DNA from: Patescibacteria group bacterium
Lineage (GTDB): Bacteria; Patescibacteriota; Microgenomatia; UBA1406; GWC2-37-13
Direction: 5' to 3'
DNA: 64,000 bases
NCBI GenBank assembly: GCA_025057905.1
Contig: JANWUX010000001.1
Span: 208,155-272,154 of the forward strand
The notes under the pieces: generated by a model
The model's input: only the letters and a program-made list of their open reading frames with translations
Told to the model about the DNA's origin: nothing
Databases searched by the model: none
Program-made: the position numbers and the translations under genes
Shown: positions 41,297-52,139 of the stretch, one piece after another
Position numbering within the stretch: the first letter of the stretch is position 1
Layout: each line of letters begins with the position of its first letter

Positions 41297-42982
41297 ATGA
41301 AATTTTTCATTCTTCTTATTTCGATTGCTTCAATTGTCTTTTTTTTGGGAAAGTCACTTCTTCCCTTTAATGACTTTTTTTTTGACTTCCACGACGAAAC
41401 TCAGCCAGCGCGAATTCAAGAGTTTGTCTTAAATTTGAAAAATCTAAATCTTCCGCCAAGAATCGCTCCAAATTTTTCTTTCAACCTGGGTTATCCAGTT
41501 TTTACCTATTATGCCCCCTCCTCATATTGGCTGACCTCTTTTTTTCATTTGATTGGTTTTTCAATCATTGATTCCTTAAAAATTTCATTTCTTCTTGCGC
41601 TCTTAATGAGTTTTTTCTCAATGACGAAACTTATGTCTTTGTTTTTTAATTTTTGGGCTTCTGCTTTTGTTGGTTTACTTTATGCCTCTTCGCCTTGGTT
41701 AGCCGTTGAGATCTTCGTTCGTGGCAACTTAGCTGAACTCTGGTTTATTGCGGTTTTACCACTCTCTATTTATTTTCTAATCAAGAATAGCCAAGAATCA
41801 AATCGTCAGGTATTTTTTTTTACCTGTCTGGCTTTTGTCTTTATTCTCTCTGTTCATAACATTCTTTCCCTGATTTTTTTTCCATTTTTAGTAATTTTCA
41901 TCCTTGTTAATAAACATCGAGAACGAAACCTCAAGGCTCTAGGTATGTCTTTATTGGTTAATAGTTATTTTTACCTGCCGGCGTTTTTTCAGCTTAACTT
42001 GATTAACACAGCCAATCTTCTTTCTTACTCCAATTATTTAGATCACTTTCTTTGCCTTTGGCAGCTCTGGACGGCTCCTTATTGGGGATATGGCGGGTCA
42101 AACCATGGTTGTCAGGATGGAATGTCATTTATGATCGGCAAACCCCAGATCTTGCTTGGAAGCGCTGGTCTGTTGTTTTTTCTGTTGAATCTCAGAAAGT
42201 TCAATCAAATTCTAATTAGGAATTTTCTGGTCATTTTAAATTTGCTTTTACTGTCGATTTTTTTTGTCAGTTATCTTTCCTTCTCCTTTTCGAAAATTTT
42301 TTTTAACTTTTTTAATTTTTTTCAGTTCCCCTGGCGATGGTTAAGCTTCGCAGTTTTTGGTTTGGTTAGTTTTTCAGGTTTTCTTTCTAATTGCTTTCCA
42401 AAAAAAAGACCGATTCAGCTTGGTATTATTTTGTTCTTTGTTGGCCTTGGGATCACCGTTTATAATAGCAAATTTTTCACCAAGACTCCCATCTCAATAG
42501 ACAGATTCAATCAGAATTTTTTATCTTCAGATTATGTTGAAAAAAGAGTTGTTTATAAAATCGCAGATTATCTTCCTTGGTCGGTCAATTATCAGACTTG
42601 GCTTCAACACGAACCAAAAAAAAATCAGACCTACTTGGTCGATCAATCACTTGAAGATAAGCTTCCAGCCAAGACTAAGAATAATCTTTTAATCAAAAAA
42701 AATGAACCTTTCGAAAGAGAGTTTGAAATCAAAAAAGTAATCGAAAACAAGGTTATTATTAATATCCACTATCTGCCTCATTGGAAGATTTTTATCAATG
42801 GCAAAGAATTTTTTCCAGAAAAACTTGACCTCCTTGGTCGACCAGAGATCAAGATTAATCAACCATCTCACATTCTAATAAAATATCAGCAAACTCCGGT
42901 AGAAAAAGTCGCCAATTTCGTCAGTCTTTTGACGTTGATTTGGCTTGGGTTAACTTTCTTTAAATCCTTTTCAAGAAGATAA
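41297..42982 (+). CDS. Large polytopic membrane protein, 6-pyruvoyl-tetrahydropterin synthase-related/YfhO-like (GT-C type)
   Basis: 561 aa; FFDFHDETQPARIQEFVLNLKNLNLPPRIAPNFSFNLGYPVFTYYAPSSYWLTSFFHLIGFS, EIFVRGNLAELWFIAVLPL. Confidence 0.75.
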   Translation: MKFFILLISIASIVFFLGKSLLPFNDFFFDFHDETQPARIQEFVLNLKNLNLPPRIAPNFSFNLGYPVFTYYAPSSYWLTSFFHLIGFSIIDSLKISFLLALLMSFFSMTKLMSLFFNFWASAFVGLLYASSPWLAVEIFVRGNLAELWFIAVLPLSIYFLIKNSQESNRQVFFFTCLAFVFILSVHNILSLIFFPFLVIFILVNKHRERNLKALGMSLLVNSYFYLPAFFQLNLINTANLLSYSNYLDHFLCLWQLWTAPYWGYGGSNHGCQDGMSFMIGKPQILLGSAGLLFFLLNLRKFNQILIRNFLVILNLLLLSIFFVSYLSFSFSKIFFNFFNFFQFPWRWLSFAVFGLVSFSGFLSNCFPKKRPIQLGIILFFVGLGITVYNSKFFTKTPISIDRFNQNFLSSDYVEKRVVYKIADYLPWSVNYQTWLQHEPKKNQTYLVDQSLEDKLPAKTKNNLLIKKNEPFEREFEIKKVIENKVIINIHYLPHWKIFINGKEFFPEKLDLLGRPEIKINQPSHILIKYQQTPVEKVANFVSLLTLIWLGLTFFKSFSRR

Positions 42983-42984
42983 TC

Positions 42985-44421
42985 GTGGACAAAATAAAAA
43001 AAAAGACCATCATCTCCGGCCTCTCGCTTTTTTTCAATAGCGGCTACGCCGCGATTCTTAGTTTCTTTGCTAATTTGATCTTAACAATCATTGTCTCACC
43101 AAAAATTTTTGGCGTCTATTTCACTGTTTTGTCAATAATCTCAATCTTTAATTACTTCTCTGATGTTGGTCTGGCCGCATCCTTAGTTCAGAGAAAAAAT
43201 CTCAACAAAAAAATGGTGGCGACTGTCTTTACTTTTCAGCAATTATTTGTTGCTCTTTTAGTCAGTCTTGGTTTTTTGTTGACGCCAATTGTTGTTAATT
43301 TTTATCAACTTGAAAAATCGGGTAAGTATTTGTACTGGTCACTATTGGTCTCATTCTTTTTTTCCTCACTAAAGACTATTCCATCAGTTTTTCTTGAAAG
43401 AAAAATTGAATTCCAAAAGATTACTTTCGTTCAAGTTGTTGAAAACACTTTTTTTTATATGATAGTGATAATTCTTGCTATTTGGGATCTTGATCTTTAT
43501 AGTTTTACTTTTGGAGTCCTCGGTAGAAGTCTAATTGGCTTGGTGATTATCTATTCTCTTTCACCGTGGCCCCCCTCTATCCAAATTGATCTGACTGTCC
43601 TTAAAGAGCTCCTTAAATTTGGTTTGCCTTTTCAAGGGAGCTCTGTCTTGGCTCTAATCAAAGATGAAGTGATGACTTTATATCTTGGAAAAACAATAGG
43701 TTTTGAATCACTTGGCTACCTAGGCTGGGCAAAAAAATGGGCTGAGTCACCGATAAGAATAGTCATGGACTCATTTTCTCGACTGTTGTTTCCACTCTTC
43801 TCAAAATTTCAAAATGATAAAAATAAAATGAGAAAAATCATTGAAAGAGCTGTGTTTTACCAAAATCTTATAGTTATTCCAGCTATTGCTCTTTTAGTTG
43901 TTGTTATGCCTGGCATTGTAGAGTTAATTCCTCGTTATCAGAAATGGCAACCAGCTCTGGGATATTTTTATCTTTTCTCTCTCTCAGCTTTTTTTTCTTC
44001 TTTTTCAACACCATTTATTAACCTTATGAATAGTCTAGGCAGAGTTGATCTTTCTTTAAGGTTCATGGTCGGCTGGACTTTGGCGACGTGGTTTCTTGTT
44101 CCAATTCTCGTTTCCTTATTTGGGCCAGCTGGTTTTCCCTTGACTATCCTTTTTCTATCTTCTTCTTTCATTGTCGTGATTGCCGCTTCCAAAAGATTAG
44201 TTGAGTTCAATTTCTTGAAAAATACTCTTCCTTTTTTTATCTCAGCCGGGGCAATCCTTTTTGGCACTTCTTTTAGTTTTTTTCAAATTGACCATCTTGC
44301 TTTGGAAACTTTCCTTAAGGTTTTTTTCGGTATAATTGGCTATGTTGTTATTCTAAGATTTTTCTTCAAGATAAGCCTTTATCAACTTGTCAAAGAGTTA
44401 TGGAGGGATTATCAGCGGTAA
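42985..44421 (+). CDS. Wzx/MATE-like polysaccharide (oligosaccharide-lipid) flippase; GTG start
   Basis: 478 aa polytopic; FGVYFTVLSIISIFNYFSDVGLAASLVQRKNLNKKMVATVFTFQ. Confidence 0.88.
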   Translation: MDKIKKKTIISGLSLFFNSGYAAILSFFANLILTIIVSPKIFGVYFTVLSIISIFNYFSDVGLAASLVQRKNLNKKMVATVFTFQQLFVALLVSLGFLLTPIVVNFYQLEKSGKYLYWSLLVSFFFSSLKTIPSVFLERKIEFQKITFVQVVENTFFYMIVIILAIWDLDLYSFTFGVLGRSLIGLVIIYSLSPWPPSIQIDLTVLKELLKFGLPFQGSSVLALIKDEVMTLYLGKTIGFESLGYLGWAKKWAESPIRIVMDSFSRLLFPLFSKFQNDKNKMRKIIERAVFYQNLIVIPAIALLVVVMPGIVELIPRYQKWQPALGYFYLFSLSAFFSSFSTPFINLMNSLGRVDLSLRFMVGWTLATWFLVPILVSLFGPAGFPLTILFLSSSFIVVIAASKRLVEFNFLKNTLPFFISAGAILFGTSFSFFQIDHLALETFLKVFFGIIGYVVILRFFFKISLYQLVKELWRDYQR

Positions 44422-45290
44422 TTGCGGTCAAGGGGTGGTCGAAATTCTCTCAACAAAGCCTTCAATCAGTTTGTGACCTAGTCAAAGAGATCATTATTCT
44501 TGACCTTGGTTTACCAGCTAATGTTGAAAAAGATCTCAAAAAAAAACCCAAGACAAAAATCGTCAAGGTAATTAAATCAATTCCCTACATAGAACTAATC
44601 CGGGAAGAGTCAAAAAAATATGTTAAAACTGAGTATGTTTTCTTTCTCGATCCTGATGAGATTGTTCCACCAACCCTCAAAAAAATAATCAAGGAGAATT
44701 ACCTCAAATATGACTTTATCAAGATTCCAAGAAAAAATTTAATTTTCGGTAAGTGGATAAAGCACTCCCGGTGGTGGCCTGATTATCAAATAAGAGTTTT
44801 TAAGAAGAACAAAGTTTTTTGGCCAAAAAAACTTCATCAACAACCTCAAACCCAAGGAAAATCTCTAACTGTAAAACCGCAGGAAAAATTTGCTTTGATT
44901 CATCATAACTATCAAGATCTTGATCAGTATTTTGAAAAAGCTCTTCGCTATGCCAAAAGTCAGGCTGAGGAATATAAAAAAACAAAAACTTTTCCAAGTT
45001 TTCAAAAAACTGTTAATGACTCAATTAGAGAGTTTGTCAGCCGGTATTATGTCTTCAAAGGTTACAAGGATAAAGAAAGAGGCTTTATCTTGGCCTTTTT
45101 ACAGTTGATGTATTATTTTCTTGTCTACTTCTTTTATTTGGAAAAGAAAAATTTTCAAGTGTCCGAGTCAATCTCACCAGAGAAGTTTTTTAGTCAGGGA
45201 CTTTACCACTCATTATTTTGGAAAGAAAACAAAACACTTAAAGAGAGATTCCTGCTCAAGGTTCTTAGAGTAGCTAAACCTCAAGATTGA
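44400..45290 (+). CDS. Family 2 glycosyltransferase (WaaE/KdtX-like)
   Basis: EYVFFLDPDEIVPPTLKKII, KWIKHSRWWPDYQIRVFKKNKVFWPKKLHQQP. Confidence 0.85.
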   Translation: MEGLSAVIAVKGWSKFSQQSLQSVCDLVKEIIILDLGLPANVEKDLKKKPKTKIVKVIKSIPYIELIREESKKYVKTEYVFFLDPDEIVPPTLKKIIKENYLKYDFIKIPRKNLIFGKWIKHSRWWPDYQIRVFKKNKVFWPKKLHQQPQTQGKSLTVKPQEKFALIHHNYQDLDQYFEKALRYAKSQAEEYKKTKTFPSFQKTVNDSIREFVSRYYVFKGYKDKERGFILAFLQLMYYFLVYFFYLEKKNFQVSESISPEKFFSQGLYHSLFWKENKTLKERFLLKVLRVAKPQD

Positions 45291-45291
45291 G

Positions 45292-46125
45292 ATGATCGGC
45301 TTGATAACAGCAAACTATAATCAATACGAGCAGACAAGAGCGTTTTTAGATTCCTTAACTCAGGTAACTGACTGTTCAAATCTCTACCTTTATTTAGCAG
45401 ATGTCTCATCAAAAAAACAAGAAATCCATGTCTCTGACTATCCCTTTAAAATCAAAATAGCTACTTTGCCCAATAAAGGATATGCCTTTGTCATCAACGA
45501 AGGAATTCGATTTTTTTTAAACCAAGGACTGATTCAGTTTTGTGCGATCAACAATGACATTTATTTTAAAAAAAACTTCGCTCAAGAAGCTGCAACCGGC
45601 TTTAAAATCGCCGATATCTTTGGTGGAAAAATATACTATGCTCCTGGATTTGAGTATCATAAAAATCGGTATCGCCTAGAAGACCGAGGAAAAGTAATCT
45701 GGTATGCAGGAGGAAAAATTGACTGGAGAAATGTTCTTTGCCTTCATCGAGGTGTTGATGAGATAGACCTCGGACAGTACGATCGCTTTGAAAAAACCGA
45801 TTTTATCACTGGCTGTCTGATTTTTTTTAATAAGAAAGTCATTGATAAGGTTGGCTATTGGAGAGAAGAATATTTTCTTTACTTTGAAGATGCTGATTTT
45901 TGTGAAAGAGCCAAGAAAGCTGGCTTTACCCTATACTACAATCCAAAAATTGTCATTTATCACCAAGTTTCCCAGTCAACTCAAGGATCAGGTTCAGAAT
46001 TTCAACGACATTATCAAGAAAGAAATCGCCTTATATTTGGCTTAAAGTATGCTCCTTTTCGAACAAAAATTCACCTGATCAAAAATTGTGTTTTTAATAA
46101 ATTTAATAATCTCTTCAAGAAATGA
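45292..46125 (+). CDS. Family 2 glycosyltransferase (rhamnosyltransferase-like)
   Basis: MIGLITANYNQYEQTRAFLDSL, FCAINNDIYF, DFITGCLIFFNKKVIDKVGYWREEYFLYFEDADFCERAKKAG. Confidence 0.9.
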   Translation: MIGLITANYNQYEQTRAFLDSLTQVTDCSNLYLYLADVSSKKQEIHVSDYPFKIKIATLPNKGYAFVINEGIRFFLNQGLIQFCAINNDIYFKKNFAQEAATGFKIADIFGGKIYYAPGFEYHKNRYRLEDRGKVIWYAGGKIDWRNVLCLHRGVDEIDLGQYDRFEKTDFITGCLIFFNKKVIDKVGYWREEYFLYFEDADFCERAKKAGFTLYYNPKIVIYHQVSQSTQGSGSEFQRHYQERNRLIFGLKYAPFRTKIHLIKNCVFNKFNNLFKK

Positions 46126-47803
46126 ATTTAACCAAAAAACTTTTCTTTATTCTGATAATTTCTTTGAGCTTCTTTGTTCGTTTTTTTCAGATTGATCGAT
46201 TGCCTTATGGACTTTTACCGGATGAAGCCAGTATTGGTTACAATGCATATTCAATTTTAGTTACTGGCAGAGACGAGCACAACAAAAAGTTTCCTCTAGT
46301 TTTTGAGGCTTTTGGTGACCAAAAACTTCCACTTTACATCTACCTTACCGTACCAGTCATAAAACTTTTTGATCTGAGTAATTTTAGCCCTCGATTTGTT
46401 GCTGGAATTTCGGGCGTAATTTTTATTCTTTTAATCTTTAAACTCACCCGGATTCTTGGTTTTGGAGTAAATCAATCACCGTTTGCTTCAACAATTGTTT
46501 CAATTAGCCCCTGGACAATAATGCTAAGCCGTTTGTCTTTCGAGGCTTCTCTAGGTCTGGTCCTTTTTTCTTCTGGATTGTATTTTCTTGTCAGAAACAA
46601 ATCAAAAAATGACTTCTTTATTTCATTGCTATTTTTCTCTTTGACTTTCTTTTCATATATTCCCTACCGCTTCGTTAGTCCTTTGTTATCTCTTTTTATT
46701 ACTCAAGTTATTCAAAAAAATCGGTTTCGAAGTTTTATTTAGGATTCGTTTACTTAGGGCTATATCTAATCTTGTATCTTTTTCAGATTCAAGCCACAAA
46801 TTTTGCTCGCTTTAGTCAGATAACTTCCAACAGTGTTCTTGGTCTTGTTCTTAAAATTAATGAGTATCGTAATCACTGTTTGGATTTCTCTCCTCAGCTA
46901 TTATGTTACTTGATCGCCAATAAAATAACTTTCTTTGTTCGAGAGTTCTTTTTCCGTTATCTAAAACTATTTTCTACTGATTATTTATTTATTTCCGGTG
47001 ACTTTGAACTGAAATACTTAAACGTTGACCAATTTGGTTTATTACCGTTCATCTTTATTCCTTTTTATGTTGCCTTTTGGATCGTGCTGATAGATAAATT
47101 AATAAAAAGGAAGATCGGCCATCTTGAAAAATTAATTACTTTTAGTTTAATTATCACCCCAATTCCTAATCTTTTAGTTAGTGATCCCCAGAAAGTCAGA
47201 CTTTCTCCAATGATTCCATTTTTAATCTTGGCTTTAGTTATTGGATTTAACTTTTTTCTGGGAATTATAAGGTCTGAAATAAGAAAATGGGTTTATATAA
47301 CAACATATTTGGTCTCCTCGATTTATTTTGTTTTTTTTAGTGTAAGCCTCTTTGTTCACTTTAATAAATACGAGATTAATTATTACTCCCATGTCAGACG
47401 CCTGATTGAATTTATGATACAAAAACCAGAATCGGAATTTTTTATTAGAAATTACCCGGAACTTCCTATCATCTATGCCTTTTATTCAAAGCTTAATCCA
47501 ACAATCGATCAGAAAGAAGCCAAGCGCAAGAAAAGAGATCAACTAGGCGCTTTTCACATAGAAAAAATAAGAAACGTCAACATGACTGAAAAGAAAATTG
47601 AGGAAATTTATTGTCAATTAAAAAATAAAAACCTTCTCTCTAACAAAAATTACATCTACGCAATCAACGAAAATCTCATCGACAATCAAAAAATCAGCAA
47701 AGCCGAAAAGATAATTTTTTCAAAAGATACTTCTCTTCAATTAATCTTCGTTTACAGCCTAAATGAAATTAACTCTCAATTTATTAGTTGCCTACCAGAT
47801 TAA
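46122..47803 (+). pseudogene. GT39-like membrane glycosyltransferase split by a frameshift at an A7 tract (46714-46720)
   Basis: ORF 46122-46742 (PDEASIGYNAYSILVTGRDEHNKKFPLVFEAFGDQKLPLYIYL) continues in the -1 frame as KFYLGFVYLGLYLILYLFQIQATNFARFSQIT... (ORF 46772-47803) without break. Confidence 0.8.
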
Positions 47804-47805
47804 AA

Positions 47806-49261
47806 ATGACACTTTGGCAAAAAATACTTTTTTGCTTAATTTTAGCCTTTTGGGTTTATTTCAGAATCTCGCCAATTATTAATCTCACCGTTCCCTACAC
47901 CTATGATCAAGGAAGAGATTTTTTGAAAGTCAAAGAGATGGTAGAAGAAAAAAACCTCCCTTTTATTGGGCCAACAACGGGTCGTGAAGGAATTTTTCAT
48001 GGTGTCTGGATCTATTATTTTTTATCAATTCCTTACCTGCTTACTGGAGGTGAACCCATAAGCTTTTATTTATTTTTCTTCTTCCTAAATTTACTCTCAA
48101 ACATTTTTTTCTTTTTATTTCTGCAAAAGAACTTCAATCTTTTAGCAGGTTTTCTTTTTCTCGCAATTACATCTGTTTCTGATTATTTTGTTAGAATTGC
48201 TTTTTTTCCCAGCAACGATCATCTTTCTCCTATCTTTGTTATTTTTTTTATCATTTCAAGCTATTTTTATTTTAAGAATAAAAAAAAACAAGCAACTATT
48301 TCTAATTGGCATTTTTTCTGGATTTATCCTTGAATCAGAGTTTGCCTTTGGCATATTCTTTATCCCTTCTGTTTTTATCTCTCTCTTCATCTTTGAAAGA
48401 TTCCCTTTTATGAAAAAACTTCCATTTTTTCTCACTGGCCTTCTCTTGCCATTAATTCCAAGATTATCATTTGAGATTAAAAACAACTTTCTTCAGACAA
48501 GAAACTTTTTTAGATATCTTGTAGAGAAAACATCTCTTACTCAAATTAACCCAGGTGATGTCTTATCCAGAAGATTTGAGTTATTTTTTCAATATTTAAG
48601 GGAAATATTTATCTTTGAATTTCTTTCTTTGATGATCGTCATTCTCTCAGGTTTAACTCTTTTACTTTTTTTCAAGGAGTTATCAAGAAAAAAATGGATC
48701 TTTTTTCTTCTTTTTTGTCTCACTTTGGTTTTTCTACTTTCTTTAATTTATTCTCGAGGCCAATTTTATTCTTATTATCTCAACGGCATTCAATACTTAA
48801 TCTTTAGTTTTTTAGTATTGCCTTTAATGACGATGCGAAGAAAGTTAATAAAAATTATCTTAACAGGGATCTTTATTTTTTATCTGGTGATTATTGTGAT
48901 CTATTTTAAAACTTCAATTACCAATAAAAAAATTCCTCTTGTCGGCTTAAGAGCGGACAAGGAAATCATTAACTACTTGATAAAGAAAACAAACAATCAG
49001 GAATTTTGTCTAAGAATCTACACTCCACCAGTAATTCCTTATACCTATCAGTATCTAATTGTTTTTTACCAGAAAAAGAATCTTGTAAAGCAACCTAACC
49101 TCGATTTTTATCAGAGCAGATGCTACTTTATCATTGATTATGATGAGTATAAATTTCGAGTTGAGAATTGGAGAAAGAATAACACTCCAGTAAACGCTCG
49201 ATTGATCGAAGAAAAGTTATTTGAAAACAAAACTAGGCTAGAGATTTATGAAATCATGTAG
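47806..49261 (+). pseudogene. GT39-like membrane glycosyltransferase (DQGRD subtype) split by a frameshift at an A9 tract (48280-48288)
   Basis: ORF 47788-48333 (VPYTYDQGRDFLKVKEMVEEKNLPFIGPTTGREGIFHGVWIYYFLS...FYFKNKKK) continues after A9 in another frame as ...KNKQLFLIGIFSGFILESEFAFG (ORF 48188-49261). Confidence 0.8.
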
Positions 49262-50354
49262 AAAGAATTTATTCTTGTTTTTGATTTTTGGTTTGTTGAT
49301 TTTTGTTAACTTGACTCGCTCTTACTCACAATTCAAGATTAATCTCCTTTTTAATCAATTTGACTTTAAGAAGTATGAAAACCAATATCTTCAGTCTCAG
49401 TGGGTGATCCCCAATAGCCAACATCCAATTGGGGATGATGTTCTGTATACCTATGCTGGCGTGAAATATCTTAAAGGAACTGACCCATCACTTCTTAATC
49501 CGGAACACCCACCATTAGGGAAAAATTTAATTGGCATAAGCGCTCTTTATCTAAAAAACGAGTATTTCTTTAGTTTAGGGAGCGGCGTTTTTTGTGCTCT
49601 TAGTTTTTTTTTGCTTATCTATAAAAAAATTTTGAGAAAAAAAATCATTGCTTTTCTCTTGACTGTTGCTGTATTTTTAGAACCAGTGTTTATTGCAAAT
49701 ATCTTCTCCACTAATCTTGATCTTTTGTTTTTTGGCCTTTTTTGCCTTTATTTATTCTTTACTATTAGCTATCAAGAAAGACAAAGTTTTTTTTCTCTTT
49801 TTTTGGTAAGTATTTTTTTTGGTTTTATGATTAGCGTCAAAGTCTATCTTCTTTCTGTACCAGTGATCACCGCCACCGTGATCTATTTGCTAGCCAAAAG
49901 AAACTTTCCAGGTATTTTTTTCTTTGGTATTAGTCTTTTAGTTTCATTTTTTATACTTATAGTCAGTTATTTTCAATATTTTCTAAAGGGTCACTCTTTC
50001 CTTGATTTTCTGAGCCTTCAAAAATACATTTTTGCTTTTCATGTCCAAGGTAGACAAGAAGCCTTATTTATAAATCCAGGTCTTTTTGAGCTTCTCTTTT
50101 TTGGCCGGTACTACCCAGACCTAAAAAAACCGGCCCAAGAAGCTCACTTTAGTCCCGTTTGGCCAATTATTACCTATTTTGGAGTATTAGGCTTGTGTTT
50201 TAAAAATAACTGGTTATTACCAATCATTTGGTCCAGTACTTACATTTTTTTCAACCTTCTCACTTTTCCAAATGTTCGATATCTAATTCCCTTGCTTCCT
50301 TTTGTTTATCTGTTTTTTGCTGGTTTTCTAGTCAGAAAGATCAAAATAGATTAA
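49248..50354 (+). CDS. PMT/GT39-like membrane glycosyltransferase
   Basis: 368 aa; SQHPIGDDVLYTYAGVKYLKGTDPSLLNPEHPPLGKNLIGISALYL. Confidence 0.82.
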   Translation: MKSCRKNLFLFLIFGLLIFVNLTRSYSQFKINLLFNQFDFKKYENQYLQSQWVIPNSQHPIGDDVLYTYAGVKYLKGTDPSLLNPEHPPLGKNLIGISALYLKNEYFFSLGSGVFCALSFFLLIYKKILRKKIIAFLLTVAVFLEPVFIANIFSTNLDLLFFGLFCLYLFFTISYQERQSFFSLFLVSIFFGFMISVKVYLLSVPVITATVIYLLAKRNFPGIFFFGISLLVSFFILIVSYFQYFLKGHSFLDFLSLQKYIFAFHVQGRQEALFINPGLFELLFFGRYYPDLKKPAQEAHFSPVWPIITYFGVLGLCFKNNWLLPIIWSSTYIFFNLLTFPNVRYLIPLLPFVYLFFAGFLVRKIKID

Positions 50355-50362
50355 AATAGGGT

Positions 50363-51079
50363 ATGAAAAATCTAACTGTTGTTATCTACTCTCCCCAGGA
50401 TAATTATCAATTAAAACAATCAATAGAAAATGCTGAAATCCTTTCAAAATTCATCACTATCGTTTATCCTAATTCTCCAATTGTCGAGACGGTTAGAGAA
50501 ATAGGAATAAAAAAAGCTCAGACCGAATGGGTATTGATTATTGATGCCGACGAGCGCATTTCTCTCTCCTTGTCCGAAGAGATCAAAAAAACTATTCAAC
50601 AAGAAAATTTTGGCGCTTACAAAATTCCTCGAAAAAATATCTTTACTTTAAGAAATGATCACATTTGTCAAAAAAAATGGTTAAGATGGGGTGGCTGGTG
50701 GCCGGATTATCAAATCCGCCTCATTAACAAAAAAAACCTCATTTGCTGGCCAAAAGTTATTCACGCCTCCCCGATCATCAAAGGAAAAATTGGCACTCTT
50801 TCTCAGCCCATTTATCATTATTTTCACAGTGATTTAAGATCAATGGTCAATAAAACCATTGTTTTTGAAACGATTGAGGCTGAGTTACTTTTTGAAGCAA
50901 AAAAAAAGGCGTCTACTCTCACTTTTTTTAGAAAATTCTTCGGCGAACTGGGACGTCGGCTTGTTAGGAATCGAGGTTTTCTTGACGGCTCAATCGGTAT
51001 CCTCGAGTCAATTTACCAGGCTTTCTCAAAAACTATCACTTATCTTTTTCTTTATGAAAAAATCGTCACTGACAAGTAA
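50363..51079 (+). CDS. Family 2 glycosyltransferase (paralog of 44400..45290)
   Basis: EWVLIIDADERISLSLSEEIKKTI, KKWLRWGGWWPDYQIRLINKKNLICWPKVIHASPII. Confidence 0.86.
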   Translation: MKNLTVVIYSPQDNYQLKQSIENAEILSKFITIVYPNSPIVETVREIGIKKAQTEWVLIIDADERISLSLSEEIKKTIQQENFGAYKIPRKNIFTLRNDHICQKKWLRWGGWWPDYQIRLINKKNLICWPKVIHASPIIKGKIGTLSQPIYHYFHSDLRSMVNKTIVFETIEAELLFEAKKKASTLTFFRKFFGELGRRLVRNRGFLDGSIGILESIYQAFSKTITYLFLYEKIVTDK

Positions 51080-52139
51080 AACTGTCGGCGTTTATTCACC
51101 TTTTCTTGATGTTTTGGGTGGAGGGGAAAAACATCTTTTTGCTATCTTGGAGGTTTTTTCTCAAAAAGGCGCAACCGTCTCTTTTTTTTGGAAAGAAAAC
51201 CTCTCTTCGCTTGTTTTTAAGCGGTTTGGTTTTGATTTTGTAAAAAAAGCCAATTGGCTTTCTGTTGATTTGATTAAAACCTCCTGGAGGAAGATGATAT
51301 TCTTGAGAAAATTTGATTACTTTTTTTACGTCCCCGACGGAAGTTACTTTTTTTCAACCGCAAAAAAAAATTTTATTTTTGCTATGGTTCCTGATAAAAA
51401 ACTTTACTCTCTTCACCTGCTAAACCGACTTAAGCTTCTTAATTATCAATTTTTAAGTAACTCGCCGTACACAAGTGAGTGGCTGAAAAGATGGGGAATT
51501 AGAAGCTTTGTGATTTTACCTTATGTAAGCGAGGAGTTCTTTCTAACCAATAAATCAATAAAAGAAAAAATTATCCTTGTTGTTGGCCGTTTCTTTCCTC
51601 ATCTTCACTCTAAAAATCACGAAAAAGCGATTGAAATCTTCGTTGAATTAAAGAAAAAAAGCCCTCTCTTTAAAGATTACCGCCTTATTCTAGTTGGAGG
51701 CTTAAAAAAAGAGGATCATGATTATTTTAATCATCTAAGATTCCTTTCAAAAAAAAATTCTCATATCGTCATTCTTCCTAACCTATCTCTCAGAACATTG
51801 CTCACTTACTATCATCAAGCTCGATACCTCTGGCACTTTACTGGTCTTGGGGTTGACGAAGCTCGTCAACCAGAGAGAGTCGAGCATCTTGGTTTGGCTC
51901 CTCTTGAAGCTGCAGCCTCTGGCTGTTTTATTCTTTGTCATCGCTCGGGCGGTCCAAGGAAACTCTTTAGACATCAACCAGATGTTCTCTTTGAAAATGA
52001 AAAAGAGTTAGTCGAGAAAATGGTCCTAGTAGAAAAATATCCCTCATTGAGAGAAAGAATTATCAAGAACAATCTGAGATTAATCAGAAAAAAATTTACT
52101 AGAAAAGTATTTAGCCGTCGAGTTTCAGAGCTTTTCTAG
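51054..52139 (+). CDS. Family 4 glycosyltransferase
   Basis: KTVGVYSPFLDVLGGGEKHLFAILEVFSQKGATVSFFW; VDEARQPERVEHLGLAPLEAAASGCFILCHRSGGPRKLF. Confidence 0.88.
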   Translation: MKKSSLTSKTVGVYSPFLDVLGGGEKHLFAILEVFSQKGATVSFFWKENLSSLVFKRFGFDFVKKANWLSVDLIKTSWRKMIFLRKFDYFFYVPDGSYFFSTAKKNFIFAMVPDKKLYSLHLLNRLKLLNYQFLSNSPYTSEWLKRWGIRSFVILPYVSEEFFLTNKSIKEKIILVVGRFFPHLHSKNHEKAIEIFVELKKKSPLFKDYRLILVGGLKKEDHDYFNHLRFLSKKNSHIVILPNLSLRTLLTYYHQARYLWHFTGLGVDEARQPERVEHLGLAPLEAAASGCFILCHRSGGPRKLFRHQPDVLFENEKELVEKMVLVEKYPSLRERIIKNNLRLIRKKFTRKVFSRRVSELF

